Below, one piece after another: positions 1-11,300 of a DNA stretch of 64,000 bases. Numbering within the stretch: the stretch's first letter is position 1; every line of letters starts with the position of its first letter. The position numbers and the translations under genes are program-made. The DNA is taken from assembly GCA_907163375.1 (NCBI GenBank), contig CAJQUW010015371.1, positions 434,001-498,000 of the forward strand, read 5' to 3'. Below the pieces are notes generated by a model. That model had not been told where the DNA came from and ran no database searches. It worked only from the letters and a program-made list of their open reading frames with translations. This DNA is from Prostheceraeus crozeri (Eukaryota > Platyhelminthes > Polycladida > Euryleptidae).

Positions 1-2185
1 GTCTTTTTTGTCCTCAAGATCTTCGTAAAATCGTTGCCATGTTTTGTAATTATTTTTGCGCAATAATTGTTACCATAGGTGATTCGATAATAGCTTTGAT
101 TCGATGACGATAGGTACTTGATAGGGCTCAAGTGAGCTATCTTGAGGATGCGCGATCCGGCGTATTCAGGCTTTGAAGCTATGAAAATCTCGACTTCGAG
201 TGACAGTGAGAGTTGAACGTGTTTTAAGTGCATGTGAACTACTAGTATAATACAAATTTACAATCATGAGCAAGATTCTGAGTAGATTTTGTGGACAAGA
301 AAGACTTGCAATGCGGTGTTTGCTAATCTTACATTGTTGAGTTGATGAAAACTTTCTGGACAAAACGTTTCATTGTTTATTGTTCTTTATGATCCAATTT
401 TTAGGAAGATTCGTGTTATTTATCCAGCAGATTCCATGTTGTTCATGTATCATGAAATGTCATGATATCAGTGATTGTTTCAATGTAGTTGTTCTTTTGA
501 TACACATGTAGAATGAAACTCATTTAAAATTGAATGTTTTTGAATTGAATAGGACAGGTTTCAAATTGAATTGGACAAGTTTTAATTAGAATGCAAAAAG
601 GTGTAGAATAGAAAATAGCTTCTTGTTGACGGTCATTTCAGCTACTCAAAATTCTACATACATGTCAGCGTCCCTAGATCTTAAGAGGAATCAAGTTATT
701 GAATCCTGTCATAGCTGCAAATTCTTGCCGTAAGGCGATCATTTGAAAGTAACTCTCTTACAATGCTTTTGTATACTATTGCAATAAACACCAAATTTTT
801 GAGACCGTCAAATACGGCAATTATATAAAGAGAAATGATAATAGCCAATAATAGCCATGAATATTTGCAAGGTACTGCTGCCTAGCATTGTCATCCACTG
901 GAAGCCGCTATCGATCAGGTGCCGTTGTCATGACAACGACTGTGTAGGACGTAGCATCGTTGTCAAAGACAAATGGCTTAAGTCCACTTTTGATCAAAAT
1001 CAAACTAATGACGCTAGGTTGTCCTTTAAAGATATCCGCATCTTATGAGCTTGAAAGTAGCGTCGTCTGATACTTCAGTTTGGCTTGTCAGAGTTCATCA
1101 AATATGTAGTTGACTTAAGTCCACTTAATAAAATGACCAAACGACTTAAGTGACGTAATTTTTTTCCATTTTTATTATTATTATGCGATTATCTGAATAT
1201 TATGTGATACTAATTCTGAAAATCGTTGATGAAAATTGAGGCTCATCGAAGTATAGCTTAATCATCTAGAAGAATGTGAAATATGATTTTTACTCGGTAT
1301 AGTAAAAATCTTGCAAATGGCCATATGAGATGCCTATCAAAATTATAAACATGCTATATAGATAAGATATGCATGAGTATAGATCCGAAGCAATGAAGAA
1401 ACGGGGAACAGAAGGACAAGTCCTTAGAATTGGCTGGAAAAAACAGAAAATGCCCGATTCCAACATCTTCGAAAATTATAGAAGGATACCTAATTCGGCA
1501 GTTTTGGTAATATTATCAGGAGAGGCATAGGATGTTCAACCGAAAGTACAGCATAAGTTATGAGTGAGCCCATTCTGCAAGTCTTTATCGGTAGCCTAAT
1601 ACAAAAAACCGGGCTTTACATAGCACTAAAGAGCATTTGAGATAATCGAAAGTCAATGTCCATCTCCTTTATACTCCTTTATTATTATACAGTGTCCGAT
1701 TTTTGTGGCAATCTACCACAAGACCACTGCGCCGGGTTCTAATTATGAATTAGAACTTCAATAAGCTAAAAACAATTATTTTTGTTATAGTTAATTTTCT
1801 TCAGGACGCGAATTACTTCTCCATTTTTTAAAAAAGCAAGCAGTGAAAAGCAATTCTCTTCTCGCGTTTACTATATTCCCAGTAGATTTGGACATGCAGA
1901 ATATTTTTATTTTGAAAATGTAATCAAGAAATGTTTTGATCAAAGAATTTTACAATTTCTGCGTTAGCAGCTGAGGAAATAAAAATGTCATTGCAATTTG
2001 AATCTTTTGTGGTTAGATCAATATGCAATTTTAGTTTGGAGTTAGTCTTGTCCTGTCAATTGAACTTGTTTTCCTTAAGCATTGTCAAGTTTTCAGTTAT
2101 ATACATTGCACATTTCTTTCATGATAACTAAAAACTTGTCAATTCACAACAAAAGAAGTTTTCACTTCATGTACATTTACTTCGT
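1..2185. other. No gene recognised
   Basis: AT-rich sequence with short open frames only. None shows family motifs or a convincing codon pattern. It may be intron or 5' flank of the exonuclease gene whose first recognised exon starts at 5653, because the N-terminal exons of that gene have not been located. Confidence 0.5.
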
Positions 2186-2222
2186 TCACCTGATGAAGTC
2201 TTAGACGAAAATTCGTGAATAA
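2186..2222 (+). other. Hammerhead-ribozyme-like half-core
   Basis: CTGATGA at 2190-2196, a short GTC/GAC stem, then GAAA at 2207-2210. This is the order of the conserved box, helix II and GAAA in a hammerhead ribozyme, and such ribozymes are known in the terminal repeats of Penelope-like elements. The 5' helix III strand and the cleavage site are not clear. Penelope debris lies within 250 bp but on the other strand, so this would belong to a different remnant. Confidence 0.35.
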
Positions 2223-2264
2223 ACAATTTTAACTTGAGACTACGTTGAATTTTTTTAATTTATC

Positions 2265-2288
2265 TATATATATATATATATATATATA
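2265..2288. repeat. (TA)n microsatellite
   Basis: Uninterrupted TA dinucleotide tract. Confidence 0.9.
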
Positions 2289-2330
2289 AATTCCAAAAAA
2301 GGTTCCAAGGGAAACTGAGAAATCTTATTC

Positions 2331-2367
2331 CCTGACGCGTTTCTGCTCACTCTTAGAGCTTGTCAAA
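2331..2367 (-). other. Degenerate hammerhead-like core of a Penelope element
   Basis: Read on the minus strand: TTTGACA (compare CTGATGA), a GCTC..GAGC hairpin, then GAAACGCGTC. The hairpin followed by GAAAC and GCGTC is the usual arrangement at Penelope-like element hammerheads. The first box is degenerate, so this is probably inactive. It lies just 3' of the Penelope endonuclease fragment at 2423-2670, on the same strand, which supports the assignment. Confidence 0.45.
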
Positions 2368-2422
2368 GGGAATGAAATTATATTTAAATCAAACAACATA
2401 ATACAAAATATGCATGGATATT

Positions 2423-2664
2423 TTAATGTTCATTCTTATTCAGTGGAGGTTTAAGCATAGAAATGAAAAACTCTTCTTTTTTCTCTCTGTGGTATTCACT
2501 GCATTGAGGAGGCAATTGATATATCAGTGCGGCCATAAATTTTACCTCATGCTCACTAGCACAAGATGCTATGTGCTTGCTTACGTTTAGGATGGCATAA
2601 TGCGGATGTAATATATGTTGCCTATGAATCGTTATTCTCGTCCTAAACATTCCACCAGTTTGGC

Positions 2665-2670
<6 letters not shown>
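2423..2670 (-). pseudogene. Penelope-like element GIY-YIG endonuclease fragment
   Basis: The minus-strand frame reads YIGQTGGMFRTRITIHRQ, then a VSKHI segment and a closing FISMLKPPLN, which is the second half of a Penelope-like GIY-YIG endonuclease. The YIG half-motif, an Arg, a His in IHRQ and the terminal KPxLN are visible. The upstream part, including the GIY half and any reverse transcriptase, is replaced by a TA microsatellite that reads as Tyr-Ile repeats directly before the YIG motif. A strongly 5'-truncated, dead remnant. Confidence 0.7.

Positions 2671-2707
<37 letters not shown>
2667..2707. repeat. (TA)n microsatellite, left part
   Basis: TA tract that abuts the mariner inverted repeat and resumes at 4445 on the far side. 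This fits insertion of the mariner at a TA inside a pre-existing microsatellite. Confidence 0.9.
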
Positions 2708-2708
<1 letters not shown>

Positions 2709-4443
2709 GTGGTGTGATCCAAAATGTCCCGGACTAACCTACTTGCAGATAACCTGTGATAACGAATACTACTTCAGATGTAAATTTAGGTCTTTAAGGC
2801 ATGAGAAATATGGTTGCCGAAATTTTTCCGGTCAGTTTTCTATTTTTTCAAAATTTTCAAACATTTTTGTCTGAATTTCAAGATTTTCCTATAAATTCTA
2901 GCGATTTAGAATTAATATATTTAGATTAACTTGACAGTTAAGCTATCACTAATAACCTGACTAATAATTAACGGAAAAACAAATGTTTTGTTCCAGAAAA
3001 CAGTTTACTTTTCAATGTATGAGCCGTTAGCATTCGTCACTTTTTGCCAACGAAGTCTCAATTCACAAAAAGCTTTATGAAAAAATTCCGGTGTCAAAGA
3101 ATCAAAAAACTCAGTAACTGCATCCCGCAGTTCAACTGGCGATTCAAAATGGTGTCCACGAAGATGCTTTTTGAGGAATCTAAACAGATAGAAGTCACTT
3201 GGGGCCAAGTCAGGTGAATAAGGAGGATGGCTCAATAGTTGAAATCCGTTTCTCGTTAAGGCATTGGTTGTCTCCTGCGAGGTGTGAATCGCAGCTTGTC
3301 ATGAAGCAAGTAGAGGGGAATGTTTCGTGGCTTTCTTATTTTCTTCCTCGCTTCAGATAACAGATTGGAATAATATTCGTTATTGATTCTTACTCCTTTA
3401 TCCGCAAAGTCAACCAGTTGGATTCCCGAAGCGTTCCAAAAGACCGTCAGCATCAACGACCGGCGATGTGATGTTCCGGATCGCATTTTCAAAGGGGCAG
3501 ACTCGCCTGATTTTCGCCACTCTGCAGATTCTCGCTTACTTTGAGGCAGATACAAACTTAAAGGTGTTTCATCCTCTGTAAGGATGCAGTTCAGAAACTG
3601 ATCTCCGTGCATTTCGAGAAGATCCAAATTTGACTGTGCCGCCAGAAGTCTGTTCTCCTTCATTTCAGGTGACAGAAACTTCGGTACGAAACGTGATGCC
3701 AGTTTGCGATATCCAAGTCTTTCGATGATGTCATGACAGGAGTGATAACTGATTCGCAACTCTCTTGACAACTCACGGATGGTTATCCTTCTGTGTGCTG
3801 TAATCACTTCATCGCACTGACTCGATTTCTCTTCCGGAATCTCCTGCGGCCGACCAACAGTTGAAAAATCTTGCTCCACAGATTGTCTTCCGCGTTTAAA
3901 TTCGCTTATCCAGAAATAAGCAGTAGTTCTCGATGGAGCTTTGCTTCCATATGCCAGGCTTAATTCCTTTAGAATGTCACCATTAGCGAAGCCGCGGATC
4001 AGGAGGTATCGTATCACACTGCGATATTCGACTGAAGACACGCTTGTCACATCCATCATGAAAACTGATAGAACAAAGAACCATCGTTGACACGGATTTC
4101 TTAATGAATGCGTGCTGAATGAACTTCACTGATTGATATCGTAACACATGAAGCAATTAACAAAAGACGTGCAATATTCATGGCAAAGATATCCGTCAAA
4201 TAAGGTACAAATCAAAATCAATCTAACTATAACAATAAGACAAATCGGATCTCGATCAATTCAGAAAATACAGAAATTCATGTTAAAATGTAAAAATATT
4301 TTTTAAAAATAGAAAACTGACCGGAAAAATTTCGGCGACCATATTTCTCATGCCTTAAAGACCTAAATTTACATCTGAAGTAGTATTCGTTATCACAGGT
4401 TATCTGCAAGTAGGTTAGTCCGGGACATTTTGGATCACACCAC

Positions 4444-4444
<1 letters not shown>
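2708..4444 (-). mobile_element. mariner-type DNA transposon with 140-bp TIRs
   Basis: Ends are inverted repeats at 2708-2847 and 4305-4444. I see about one mismatch in 140 bp. Tips read CGTGGTGTGATCC and both sides carry TA. Mariner TIRs are usually around 30 bp, so these are unusually long. Inside is one transposase gene on the minus strand (3005-4059). Total length is 1737 bp. The near identity of the TIRs suggests a young insertion despite a broken transposase. Confidence 0.93.
3005..4059 (-). pseudogene. mariner transposase, one frameshift
   Basis: Starts at an ATG at 4059. The N-terminal helix-turn-helix region (YRSVIRYLLIRGF, then TTAYFWISEFKRGR) and the mid-region RFVPKFLSPEMK match mariner layout. 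The catalytic domain has a first Asp in LTEDET (about residue 160), a second Asp in LLHD, and the third in YSPDLAPSDF. With 34 residues between the second and third Asp this is DD34D. The frame changes once near 3290, just after LLHD, so the long frame loses the C-terminal third, which continues in another frame as HTSQETT..YSPDLAPSD and ends in GSYIEK. HD is followed by Lys where family members usually have Asn. Confidence 0.93.

Positions 4445-4474
<30 letters not shown>
4445..4474. repeat. (TA)n microsatellite, right part
   Basis: Continuation of the TA tract interrupted by the mariner. Confidence 0.9.
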
Positions 4475-4479
<5 letters not shown>

Positions 4480-5652
4480 ATAACACGCTATGCTATATGT
4501 ATAGTAACATAGTTTTGAGAATCTATTACAAATCCATCAAGAGAAATATATCACAAATCTAATGAGCTTGTAGATTATACATAGCTATTACAAAGATTTA
4601 AAAAATCCAAGTTATTTTCTATTACTCTCTGCTTTTACATGGTGACAGATGTATAACAAATGTACTGCAAAAAGAGAATTATATTATTTAAATCAGTATC
4701 TTGTAGAAATATACACCAAAATGACAACTAATTTTTTTGACACAATGTTTTATGCGTTGATTTTTGACAGGATGCATACTTGGATGCAGTTGCTTGACAC
4801 ATTGGTGAACTATTCTGACAATAAACTGTCATGCTTAGATACTTACTTGATTGAAATGGATAGAAGGGTAGAAAAACTATTGAACAATTGCAGCTTTCGG
4901 ATTCTTCATTTTTAATCCCAATCTTGTTTCACTGTACTCATTTATGCCAATGCTGAAGACCCTTTTACGCTTGATGGGTGAACTGCAAGAATGATGTCGG
5001 TTCACTGCGATTTTGTCAAACGCTAAAAATGTGACCCTCAATAGAATTAGAGCCTGCTTACTTCTTTATCAAATGAATTTCACTGAAAAATAACCTAGCT
5101 AAAATCATGAGATCCTTGGTCATTCAAATCGCTTGATTGATTCCGTCGCACGATTAATCGAGCGGAATCCATTGCCTGCGCTCGCTCCTAGTATAGTCAT
5201 TCATCAAATATACCTATATCAATATACCTATTCATCAAAACTTTTCATCTTTATTTAACGTAACATCCCTACGAATGGCATTTGGATTTGCTAATGATCA
5301 ATTAATCTGTTACCTATAAATCAAAATATTTGCAAATGAGTGTATATACTTAGTACCTTAAGATTTTGACTCACAAAGGATAGAAAGCCGGCTTTCATTC
5401 GATTCAGTTCAGTGAAAAACAAAATCAAGGAAGATATTTGTTTGGAAAACCTATTGATATCCAAAGGAAAAACGACATTTTGATTAAAAAAAACAAAGCT
5501 CCGTCTACAAAATCGGGATCCTGGGCTTGTAGACTCATGATAATTGTTCTTGTCCCGGGCGCGGGCCCGTTCCCGGGGTTGCAGCCCTAATTAGCTCGAA
5601 AAAATGTTGTGCTGATAATCTCAGCTATTGCTAATTTCTTGTTTCACTTCAG
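4475..5652. other. Intron or 5' flank, no gene recognised
   Basis: Ends at a good acceptor (TTTCACTTCAG) at 5652. A GC-rich patch at 5553-5592 ending in GGTTGCAGCCCT resembles the terminal part of a hAT-type element, but I found no partner end. Otherwise AT-rich with no motif. Confidence 0.4.
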
Positions 5653-5792
5653 GTTTTATTACCAGTGATAGCAGAGGATCGTAGCATCGTCGTGGAAGAA
5701 TGTGTAGCTAACGACGAGGAAGAACAGAAACGACTGTTGTTGTTTCTCGATAATCACTACGACCAGATGTATAAGATTGCCGAGCTCCTGGC
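5653..5792 (+). CDS. EXD3: EXD3/mut-7-like exonuclease, internal exon A
   Basis: Acceptor CACTTCAG before 5653 and donor GTGAGT after 5792. Reads VLLPVIAEDRSIVVEECV, then RLLLFLDNHYDQMYKIAELLA. This matches the N-terminal helical region of vertebrate EXD3 (a PLLLQDKVALVERYV-like segment followed by RRLLVLMDSW). The exon begins on a codon boundary and ends in phase 2. The start codon and earlier exons were not found. EXD3 is the animal homologue of nematode mut-7, a predicted 3'-5' exonuclease. The assignment rests on recalled family sequence plus phase agreement across five exons. Confidence 0.85.
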
Positions 5793-5851
5793 GTGAGTGT
5801 GTCTCTGATCATTGTTCCTGATGTGCATTCATCGATTACTTTTACTTCCAG

Positions 5852-5955
5852 TACTTGTCGGATAGAAACATTGCAAATTCAACGCCAGAACTTATCCAGC
5901 TCAGCATTACAAAAGTTGGCTCTTCGTCTGCACAAGAAATTCAATCTTCCAAAAT
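5852..5955 (+). CDS. EXD3: EXD3/mut-7-like exonuclease, exon B
   Basis: Follows a 59-bp intron (5793-5851). Acceptor TTACTTCCAG, donor GTGAGT. Continues the frame of exon A as TCRIETLQIQRQNLSSSALQ and LALRLHKKFNLPK. The LSxxALxKLALRL pattern is the segment found after the first helical repeat in EXD3 proteins. Ends in phase 1. The very short intron contrasts with the following introns of 2, 12.3 and 13.1 kb. Confidence 0.85.
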
Positions 5956-6854
5956 GTGAGTCTGATAAACTAATGTTTGAGTATTAATCTTGAAACTTGA
6001 AACTATAAGTACATCTAAATCCAAGCTCACAATGTCTAGCTGTTCCTGTTTTTCTGTTGGATACGCGGTACGGAAGCGGATCTCTTGCAGTTACAGATTT
6101 GGCGAGAAGAGTTCAATACATGTACATGGGCTGTGTACATGGGCTGTGTGATGCATTACATATCTCATACAGAGTTAGATGCGGACCGCTATAGCTTTCT
6201 GGGCCCGCGGGTTTGCGGGTCAGTTTTCTACACCTGTGGACCTAGTGAGGTGAAATATACGTCATTTGATTTAAAGGGACAAGCTGAAATACGATCACAT
6301 GATAAGATCGGACATAGGCAAGGAGAATCATCATCAGTATGATTCCGAAGCTAGCATGCAATTTATAAACCATTCAAACTATTTCGCATAGGGCCTACCG
6401 TGTGCATGCATAGGCTACGTTTTGATGTAGCGACCTAGATAGTCTGCCAGTAGCCTGTGCATGCAAAAGTAGATTTAGAAGTGTGAATCTACCAGGACCA
6501 GCATGGTCGCATAGGTTCAACCCTGCATAGCCTCTTCCGAAAGCATATCTGAAGTCAGAAAGTCAAATCTTAATTTTGCGGGCTGCAAACTAGCAATGTG
6601 GACCGGTTTGCTGCGGGTCGCAGTGTGGCAGCGTGGTCTTATGCAGGGCGCATCCAACTCTGATCTCATATCACTAAAACGAAGAACGACAACTGATTCC
6701 GTCTTGTGGTGTGGCTAGAGTGGCTGGATTGGAAATCTCATGACGTTAAGCGTGACAACTAAAATTGAATGAATTGTAGCTCAATTTGCAACTCACACGT
6801 GGTCATTGTAGCCAGGATGTAGGCTAGAGCAGGAAACGAGCGGAAATGTGAGAC

Positions 6855-6987
6855 CAGGGATCGCAATTTTCCAGTTTTCCGGGTTTTTTGCGAAATTAAT
6901 CTAATGTAAATATTTCAAATTTATGCATTCAACCCATGGTTTTTCCCGATTTTCCGGGGTTTTTTCTTGGGTGAATTGCAATCCCTG
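6855..6987. mobile_element. 133-bp hAT-type MITE
   Basis: Begins CAGGGATCGCAATT and ends AATTGCAATCCCTG, so the tips are inverted. Flanking 8-mers TGTGAGAC and TGTTAGGC agree at 6 of 8 positions, which fits an aged 8-bp target duplication. It is too short to encode anything. The CAGGG tips and 8-bp duplication point to hAT. Confidence 0.6.
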
Positions 6988-7650
6988 TGTTAGGCCCAGG
7001 TCCGAGCTGATCATGATTTGTGTCTTGATGATAACTAAGCCAGTTGGTTCTGATGCAGATTCATTCATTCAGATTCATGCAGATTCATTCAGAGACATCC
7101 AAGTTTACTTTGGCGACTAATTTCTCTGCTTTTCACGTTGGAAAACCTCTGAGTACCAGCTCAGACTGATAACTCATTTGTGTAGAATATCTTCTCCAGA
7201 AGAACCTCCCTCAACTGATAACCAACTCAATTATATACCGATCTAGAGCTTAGGTGTGCAACAGATTGATAAAAATGTCTCTAAAATCCTTCTCAGAGAT
7301 AGAAGTATTCATCCAAGTTGATGCAATTCGCCTTCGGTTGATATCGTTCGTGATGAGGCAGAAATATCATTGTTATATTTTTTGTGATCTGACACCCTGT
7401 TGATGGCTTTAATCCTTTTATCAAAATGTCTCTTGATCCTAGCATATCCAATCACTTGACAAGCCTGCTCACGTGATGTTGTTCGTAAGACAATAGTGAA
7501 TGTAGTGCTTTGCTAGCTAGCTTAGTTGTCTTGCCGCGTAAGCCTCTTGATAACTGGCTTCGATTCGCAACTGGTAAGCCATTGCTTATCGTGCAGCCAT
7601 CAACTTTTTATCTCCGTACATTGGTAAAGTGTTTGAGCTCCGAACATGTC

Positions 7651-7745
7651 AGCAGTCGGCAGGAGGGACATCCGTACTAAAATTCTCACAACGCTTCATT
7701 TAAAATCTGACTATATCTGCACCCTCCAATCCCTCCCACCCCCAG
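7651..7745. repeat. Dispersed repeat with GTCGGCAGGA core, copy 1
   Basis: Contains AGTCGGCAGGAGGGACATCC, then a TCTGACTAT..CTGCACC segment and CCTCCCACC. The same order occurs at 13254-13352 and 16366-16455. Probably the body or tail of a SINE, or the 3' end of a LINE. Confidence 0.55.
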
Positions 7746-7956
7746 TGAAGTAGCTGTGATGTTCATCATATGTCAAGAACATGGGATTAGTTCAGATATC
7801 CATTCGACCTCATGAAAGTAGGAGACAAGGCGTCCGAAAAGTCTGATATAAATCATTTAGGTAATCATTATGTGGCTCTTATAATTCAGCCGCAAACTCA
7901 ATTGTATGATAATTCAGCGTTGTGAAGATAATCCTGTGCTCTCATTTCTTTCACAG

Positions 7957-8378
7957 CGGCTCTTCCAAGATTAGCTGCAGGGAAGGGAAGTCGTGATCTC
8001 GCTCAGCTGGTCTACGAGCGCTATGTAAAGAATCTTCGAAGAGAAGATTGGCAGGAGGCAATTCTCGAATGTGTCGGCGATCTTCATGAGTCTGCTGTGG
8101 AGTTCATTAATCTTCTGATTGAATACCGCGAATATCGAGCTGCGAAATCATGGGCTGTGAAGCTAAATGTGAGCTCTGATGAAGTGCCAGGTCTTGATGG
8201 AATAAATGTCGGAGATGAAGAAGATTTGGATGAAGTGGACGATGGAAGAGATTGGGGATTTGATGACATTCTTCCCTGCGACAATGACCACTTCCTGCCG
8301 TTTCCTCTGCATCCACAACACGACATCGACTTCGTATCTGATGAAGATGGGCTGTGGGCTGCAATTCAGTCCGCATCA
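7957..8378 (+). CDS. EXD3: EXD3/mut-7-like exonuclease, exon C
   Basis: Acceptor TCTTTCACAG, donor GTAAGT. The 422-bp exon takes the phase-1 end of exon B and ends on a codon boundary. It reads SALPRLAAGKGSRDLAQLVY, then ERYVKNLRREDWQEAILECV, which matches the KRFVEKSLSQENW region of EXD3. It continues through a helical part (FINLLIEYREYRAAKSWAVK), an acidic linker (DEEDLDEVDDGRDWGFDD) and the lead-in to the nuclease fold (FVSDEDGLWAAIQSAS). The acidic linker is low-complexity and probably disordered. Confidence 0.9.
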
Positions 8379-11300
8379 GTAAGTTATTCAGTGTTGAAAC
8401 CTAACTGTCACGAATGTATTATCAGAACTTCCAGCATGAGATTCTACTGGGAGCGAGGGCGAAAATGAGACTTTGATAGAAGATGTGCACCCTATGGCAA
8501 CTGCGAATCGCCAAGTTCTAGCTAGTTCCTTATCTTCTCAATCGGAGGCTGAGAGACATTAGGGAACCCAACGAAAATCCACTATTGTCAGGAGCGGTCG
8601 GTAATAATACGCAGGGTATTCGGTGAATACCCGTCTAATTTTCCTCAGAGATATTGTAAGATGCATAGTTTGTACCTAAACTAATGTTAACTATTTTATG
8701 AAATCCACCACACTCCCCTGACTATTATTTCAGTGCTCAATCTGAATGCTGAAATAAAACCATTTTCAACAATCAGTAAATGAATCAAGAAATTTGCCTG
8801 ATGCAGTCCTTAATACCGTGAAAACTGTTCTAGGAATTCACCAAGGATCGAATTCTGTGATGACAGTGATCCTACTCACACCCGAATGCCCGGAAATGCC
8901 CGAATATCAAAAAAATTGCGCCCGAATGAGCGAACATTTTCTTCAGAAAATGCCAGAAAATAGACTATTGCATTTTAATGTATTTTTAAACTTTTGCGGG
9001 TAATTTGATTCGCACTTTTTTATCTCATTGATCCTTACCCCCACAGTATATTTATTATACTAAAAGCCCTCCTATTCAATCATTGTGCAGATTTGTACCC
9101 TGTACTGCTGTCTCTTGTTTGTTGCTGGAACGGATGAGGGACCATTTTAAACAAGAATAATCCAATATCAATTTCGTACCATGTTTCCGGTTTCTTTTCA
9201 TCTTGACAGTATGATGCTTGTAGGACAGACATTCAACGCTAATTTGGCTTATTGTTTAGTTTAATATGTACAATCACAATTCGGGAAATACCGGTGTATC
9301 TTATGAGAACACATGCTGCCGGTTGTTTTCGCCTCACATACGGATGACAGGAAGCAATCCTAGAATGTAATCCAAGGAGCAGAACGGTTCCGCGGATTTG
9401 GTGATGGAAATGGTCATTCTCGTATTTAGTGAAAATATGGAATTAAAAATAGAGGGATTGAGGGGGGGGGAATAGGGGTACCCGAAACTCTTCCTTTAAG
9501 CAAGCATATACTCGTAATTCATATAGTGTATAGTTTGCATCATGTGAGCATGAATTAATTATGTCTCACCCTTCCTTTTCAGAAAAGTTTTTCTATTATT
9601 TGGATTTTTGCTACTGTAAGTTGTTTTAGGCAACTTACAAAAGTTTCAGCAGCAAAATATGTGAAATTCTGAAAATTGTCAAGTTATTCGAAAAAATGAA
9701 AATTCGAGCCCAGATTAGAATCTGAGTGTTCATGTTAATGAGTGGGTATTTGGGATTTCCGCGGATTTTGAAGCCAAGCGTTCTACTCCCTGGCAATCAC
9801 AGTGAGTTTCTTTTACTTGCATGACATGATAAAATCAGCAAAAATACATCTGACCAAGATGACTGCTGAATTCATAAGCCTTTAATCGACAATGTCTAGC
9901 ATTGAACACTAATTTAACAGATTGCCATTTTATAAGGTAAGGTAGTAGACGATTTTGAATGGCTTCAAATGTTTGCCATTTTCAAATGATTTCAAATGCT
10001 TCAAAATGACTGCGCCTATTTTGTATTAGGATTTTATGAATAAAATCATGAACTTGTCGTGAAAATTGACTCTTCCCTCCAATAAAAGTTCGCTGCTAAA
10101 AATATTTGTAGTTTGTTGCTAAAAGAGGTGCATGCATTTACATCCGAGCTTTCGCGAGCCGGTTCGCATTCTCAAGGATCGGCAAACATTTCTGAATGAA
10201 ATAGAGCAACTTCCCCGTGACCTGCCATTAACTAAGTGAGAACATGCCTGAATGTTCAGTAATTGCATGTAATTATCAAAATATCATTTTAAATTGTGCA
10301 TCTCAAATTTAATCGTACTGTAACGGCATGCTAAACAGGGACGTGTATCGATGTTCAGGGATGTGAACTAGGCTTGCTGATTATTCCTAAGATTTGATGA
10401 AATTGTAGCTATTCAACACAATACTCAATTATTCCACTGATAGTATTGTTATGAAATTGATAGCATACAACATGCATGAGCACAAACACTATTGATCGAT
10501 AGTATGAAGAAATGGCTTCGTCATAAATTCTCTATATGGTCGATCAACGCAAAGCACCCCATTTTTGTAAAATTTGATCAGAATAATGGAAATCGTATGC
10601 CGCCTCGCAGAATGAACTGAAAAAATGGCCTCTTTCGAATGCATTTTTGAACAAATCGCCCTTGAGATGATATTTCACACAGACATCATCCACCCGTCCT
10701 TGCACATATCCAGATGAACAGAAAAATCTAAGTCAGCGTTATTATATATTGAATTATACCACTTACTCTTTGTAATGCTGACATGTGCACGCGTGTAACT
10801 CAGGATTTAGCCCTGTTTGAAAGTTTCGTAACTCAAAAAATCAATTCGAGCGACCTTGTAGTTGGGAAAACAATACTCTGACGTCAAGCATGAACGGAAT
10901 GTTTCACCCGCATGGAAGTTCCCACATAACGTTTCAATATTACATGCTAAGAAAGACGTTATGGATGAATGACATGTGCGTTATGCGGGAATTAACACAA
11001 TATCTGAAGTAGCGATATCAGTAAATGACGATTTCGACGGATGCACGAAAGAGAACTCAGTAAAAATAGAAATTTTATTATCCCCAAAACAAAGTGCTTG
11101 CAATTGTTAGAATCGAATTTCATGTAGCTTTTTTTATTCAGTTTCTAATTTTGTTTCCTCTAATGCGGGTAAGAAAGGATCTCCATAGAAGATCGGATGC
11201 TTGCATCGTGATGTGGGTCATCTATTGCACAAATGTGAGGAACATGTGTTAGGATAAGAAATATTTTTGATATTATATCATTGATCAACAAATCACATGA

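Larger units (their letters stand above)
5956..7956 (+). other. Intron of the EXD3-like gene
   Basis: 2001 bp between GTGAGT and TTCTTTCACAG. Holds a 133-bp hAT-type MITE (6855-6987) and one copy of a dispersed GTCGGCAGGA repeat (7651-7745). Nothing else recognised. Confidence 0.8.

Noticed and set aside
2667-2722. Tyr-Ile repeat reading as the N-terminus of a protein
   Set aside because: It is the (TA)n microsatellite read through. Only the part from YIGQT onward is homologous to a nuclease.
5553-5592. GC-rich CCCGGG-type patch as a transposon end
   Set aside because: GGTTGCAGCCCT resembles a hAT end, but no partner end or 8-bp duplication was found nearby.
8084-8376. Minus-strand open frames opposite exonuclease exon C
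   Set aside because: Shadows of the + strand exon, which has splice signals and phase agreement; no motifs of their own.
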